Assembly (NCBI GenBank): GCA_033763735.1
Contig: JANRJY010000053.1
Location: 62,001-126,000, forward strand
DNA length: 64,000 nt
Direction of reading: 5' to 3'
DNA from: JANRJY01 sp033763735
GTDB taxonomy: Bacteria; Bacteroidota; Bacteroidia; Cytophagales; UBA9547
The position numbers and the translations under genes are program-made. Below the pieces are notes generated by a model. It was not told where the DNA came from and made no database searches. It was given only the letters and a program-made list of their open reading frames with translations. Each line of letters begins with the position of its first letter. Position 1 is the first letter of the stretch. Shown piece by piece: positions 61,849 through 64,000 of the stretch.

Positions 61849-61944
61849 ATGGAATTCTTGATAATACTAATATTTTCATTAATGTTGGCAATTGCTGCTA
61901 TCATTTATGTTTTATTTTTTGACAAACCCACTTCTGAAGCCTAA
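61849..61944 (+). CDS. Small membrane protein (31 aa)
   Basis: ATG at 61849: MEFLIILIFSLMLAIAAIIY then VLFFDKPTSEA, one membrane span with a short polar C-terminal tail. 4 bp after the previous stop in the same direction, a gap typical of co-transcription. No family recognised. Confidence 0.5.
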   Translation: MEFLIILIFSLMLAIAAIIYVLFFDKPTSEA

Positions 61945-61976
61945 TAACATTCAAATACCTTAATTATTACTTTTTT

Positions 61977-61998
61977 GAACTAATAGTTCTTACTTTTG
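61977..61998 (+). promoter_or_regulatory. mnmA promoter with a 13-bp palindrome beside the -7 box
   Basis: GAACTA-A-TAGTTC (61977-61989) is a perfect palindrome and one base later the exact -7 box TACTTTTG (61991-61998) begins, 22 bp before the ATG. A repressor site overlapping the promoter is plausible. Confidence 0.5.
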
Positions 61999-62020
61999 TT
62001 TTTGATTTGGAAATAATATA

Positions 62021-63130
62021 ATGTCAAAAAAAGGTCGCGTGTTGGTAGCCATGAGTGGCGGAATTGATAGTTCTTTGTGTGCAGTAATGCTACATGAACA
62101 AGGATATGAAGTCATTGGCATGACCATGAAAACCTGGGATTACGCATCTAGTGGGGGTAGTAAAAAGGAAACAGGATGTTGCAGTCTTGATTCTATTAAT
62201 GATGCTCGTAACATAGCTGTAAGCTTAGGTTTCCCACATTACATATTGGATATTAGAGAAGAGTTTGGAGATTCTGTAATTGACTATTTTACAGACGAAT
62301 ATATGGCAGGTCGCACACCCAACCCTTGTGTTATGTGCAACACACATATCAAATGGGATGCACTTTTAAGAAGAGCCGACAAGCTTGATTGCGAATATAT
62401 TGCCACAGGACATTATGCCAGTATCAGAAATGAAAATGACCGTTACATCATCTCCAAAGGGATCGACACAAACAAAGATCAATCATATGTGTTATGGGGT
62501 GTATCACAAGAAAGCCTATCCCGTACTTTATTGCCTTTAGGTAATTTCAAAAAAACTGAAATTAAAGACATGGCTCGTGAAAAAGGTTTCTATGATTTGG
62601 TTAATAAATCTGAATCGTATGAAATATGTTTCGTGCCTGATAATGATTATCGAGGTTTTCTCAAACGCAGAATTAATGGACTGGAAGAAAGTGTAAAAGG
62701 AGGTAATTTTGTAAGAGCTGATGGCACTGTATTAGGCACACATGAAGGATATCCGTTTTACACGATTGGTCAACGCAAAGGACTAGGAATTGCACTAGGA
62801 TTCCCTGCTTTTGTTACTGAAATCAGGAAAGAAACTAATGAAGTTGTATTAGGTATCGAAGAAGAACTTTTGCTTAATGGCATGTGGGTGCGTAAACTAA
62901 ATATGCAAAAATATGATACCTTGGTGGGTCGTAAAATGGACGCCAATACCAAAGTTCGATATAAAGATGCCGGAACGGATTCGGTAATTGAACAAATAGG
63001 AGATAAAATGAAAGTTACTTTTTATTCTAAAGTAAATGCCATTGCACCCGGACAGGCAGCCGTTTTTTATGATGGAAACGATGTAATTGGTGGCGGATGG
63101 ATTGAGAAAAGTTTTGATGTAAATAATTAA
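62021..63130 (+). CDS. mnmA: tRNA-specific 2-thiouridylase MnmA
   Basis: 369 residues. Adds sulfur to U34 of tRNA-Lys, -Glu and -Gln. ATP PP-loop SGGIDSS (12-18), catalytic Cys103 in NPCVMCN and Cys203 in YEICFVPDNDY. The C-terminal beta-barrel domains (near 250-369) are normal. No cysteine desulfurase is adjacent. Confidence 0.95.
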   Translation: MSKKGRVLVAMSGGIDSSLCAVMLHEQGYEVIGMTMKTWDYASSGGSKKETGCCSLDSINDARNIAVSLGFPHYILDIREEFGDSVIDYFTDEYMAGRTPNPCVMCNTHIKWDALLRRADKLDCEYIATGHYASIRNENDRYIISKGIDTNKDQSYVLWGVSQESLSRTLLPLGNFKKTEIKDMAREKGFYDLVNKSESYEICFVPDNDYRGFLKRRINGLEESVKGGNFVRADGTVLGTHEGYPFYTIGQRKGLGIALGFPAFVTEIRKETNEVVLGIEEELLLNGMWVRKLNMQKYDTLVGRKMDANTKVRYKDAGTDSVIEQIGDKMKVTFYSKVNAIAPGQAAVFYDGNDVIGGGWIEKSFDVNN

Positions 63131-63146
63131 CATACAAAATATTTTT

Positions 63147-63154
63147 TATATTTG
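63147..63154 (+). promoter_or_regulatory. -7 box for the DUF3857 gene
   Basis: TATATTTG, exact match, 28 bp before the ATG at 63183. Confidence 0.45.
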
Positions 63155-63182
63155 ACCATCCAAAAAATCGCATTTATACCTA

Positions 63183-64000
63183 ATGAAATACATTAAATTT
63201 TTTCTGTTTATACATTTATCAACCATTTTTGGTCAACTCAAAGATAGACCGGATATGAAATGGGGAAAAATATCCATGCATGAATTAACAATGACAAGTT
63301 GCAATTTTGATTCAAATGCTATGGCATTAATTTTATTCGATTATGGAGAATCAACTCCCCAAGGTTTTTTCAAACATACCAGAATTAAAGTATTCAAAAA
63401 GGGAGCTTCAAATATTGCGAATTACAGAATTCCTTATTTTGTATCAGGGAGTAAGGATATTACACAATTTGAGGGTACCTCTTATAATTTACAAAAGAAT
63501 GGAACTATACAAAAAACAAATCTGGACAGAAATACCATTTTTTACACTGAATTTAGAGATAATATTCAACTGGCTTCATTTTCCATGCCTAATGTTATCG
63601 AAGGAACTGTTTTTGAGTTTAAATATAAATTAGGTTTTGTAAATGCATTTGATTGGCAATTTCAAGATCTTTATCCAATTCAATGGAGTGAATATAAAAC
63701 CGTAATACCTTCTAGCATTCAGTTTCAAGACTTTTTATTTGGAAACTTAAAAGTAGATTATATTTCGAAAGACTATGATGTAAATGAACAAGCTCCCACT
63801 AAAACTTGGGTTATGAAACAAGTACCTGCTTTGAAACCAGAACCTTATATGGATTCATATCAAAATTATTTGTCAAAGCTTGAATTTCAAATATTTGCTG
63901 TAGAAGGTTATCAATCAATTAATAGCAATAACCCAACGGTGAAATATGTAAGATTAACATACAACACTTGGAATAAAGTGAGTGAATTTCTACTGGATGA
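63183..64000 (+). CDS. DUF3857-domain exported protein, 3' end cut off by the window
   Basis: The frame stays open to the last base: 272 complete codons and two bases. Signal peptide MKYIKFFLFIHLSTIFGQ, then WGKISMHELTMTSCNFDSNAMALILFDYGE and later DWQFQDLYPIQWSEYKTVIPSS, both of which match the DUF3857 family (periplasmic, usually fused to a transglutaminase-like domain downstream). The rest lies outside the window. Confidence 0.85.
   Translation, partial: MKYIKFFLFIHLSTIFGQLKDRPDMKWGKISMHELTMTSCNFDSNAMALILFDYGESTPQGFFKHTRIKVFKKGASNIANYRIPYFVSGSKDITQFEGTSYNLQKNGTIQKTNLDRNTIFYTEFRDNIQLASFSMPNVIEGTVFEFKYKLGFVNAFDWQFQDLYPIQWSEYKTVIPSSIQFQDFLFGNLKVDYISKDYDVNEQAPTKTWVMKQVPALKPEPYMDSYQNYLSKLEFQIFAVEGYQSINSNNPTVKYVRLTYNTWNKVSEFLLD

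Noticed and set aside
1..64000. tRNA, rRNA, insertion sequences, integrases
   Set aside because: I saw none on either strand by eye; a tRNA scan could still find one I missed.

Overview
The window looks like chromosomal DNA of a free-living member of the Bacteroidota. The evidence is AT-rich DNA, many -7 boxes matching TAnnTTTG, few Shine-Dalgarno sequences, PorP/SprF, type IX secretion C-terminal sorting domains, a giant PKD adhesin, paired DUF1573 proteins, and kynureninase. I see no rRNA, tRNA, insertion sequence, phage or CRISPR. The genus cannot be fixed from this sequence; gliding or environmental Bacteroidota (Cytophagia, Chitinophagia or Saprospiria-like) fit best.

Layout. 1-7.3 kb: a truncated PAS histidine kinase coupled to an exported amidotransferase-fold protein, kynureninase, maf-DUF1573, a small Cys/Lys-rich exported protein and an MNT-HEPN pair. 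7.4-13.3 kb: a 1944-residue surface protein with six lamin-tail modules. 13.4-20 kb: asd, aldose epimerase, Gfo/Idh/MocA oxidoreductase, GNAT, and an anbu-permease pair. 20.2-24.4 kb: an operon of three exported proteins (tail-fibre-like coiled-coil protein, lipoprotein with hexapeptide repeats, trypsin-like protease with sorting domain). Two of these genes carry simple-sequence repeats that control the reading frame. 24.5-31.2 kb: SpoIIE/GAF phosphatase, rbfA, LolC/E-like permease, a MORN-repeat protein, SOUL protein. 31.2-39.2 kb: a 2311-residue PKD adhesin coupled to porP. 39.5-47.4 kb: an HlyD/FtsX/LolD-type ABC system, msrA, a ParDE-like pair, a fused E1 dehydrogenase and a second DUF1573 protein. 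47.4-58.4 kb: glycosyltransferases, purM, MntA-HepT, argH, and a Rieske/GT9/pepP/acetyltransferase/aminotransferase run. 58.4-64 kb: a lipoprotein, orphan cysN, methyltransferase, two small membrane proteins, mnmA, and the start of a DUF3857 protein.

How they work together. The strongest themes are surface display and envelope building: PorP plus large sorting-domain proteins, glycan enzymes, and ABC transport of lipoprotein or peptide type. Housekeeping biosynthesis (asd, argH, purM, cysN, mnmA, rbfA) and three toxin-antitoxin-like pairs are scattered between.

Most notable: (1) the 20.2-24.4 kb operon, where a 3 x 10-bp repeat lies in one signal peptide and an A11 tract splits the next gene, so it may be phase-variable; (2) a 13-bp perfect hairpin holding the start codon of a glycosyltransferase; (3) inverted repeats lying immediately upstream of the -7 box in several promoters; (4) an Anbu protease gene next to an amino-acid permease, with a probably leaderless promoter.
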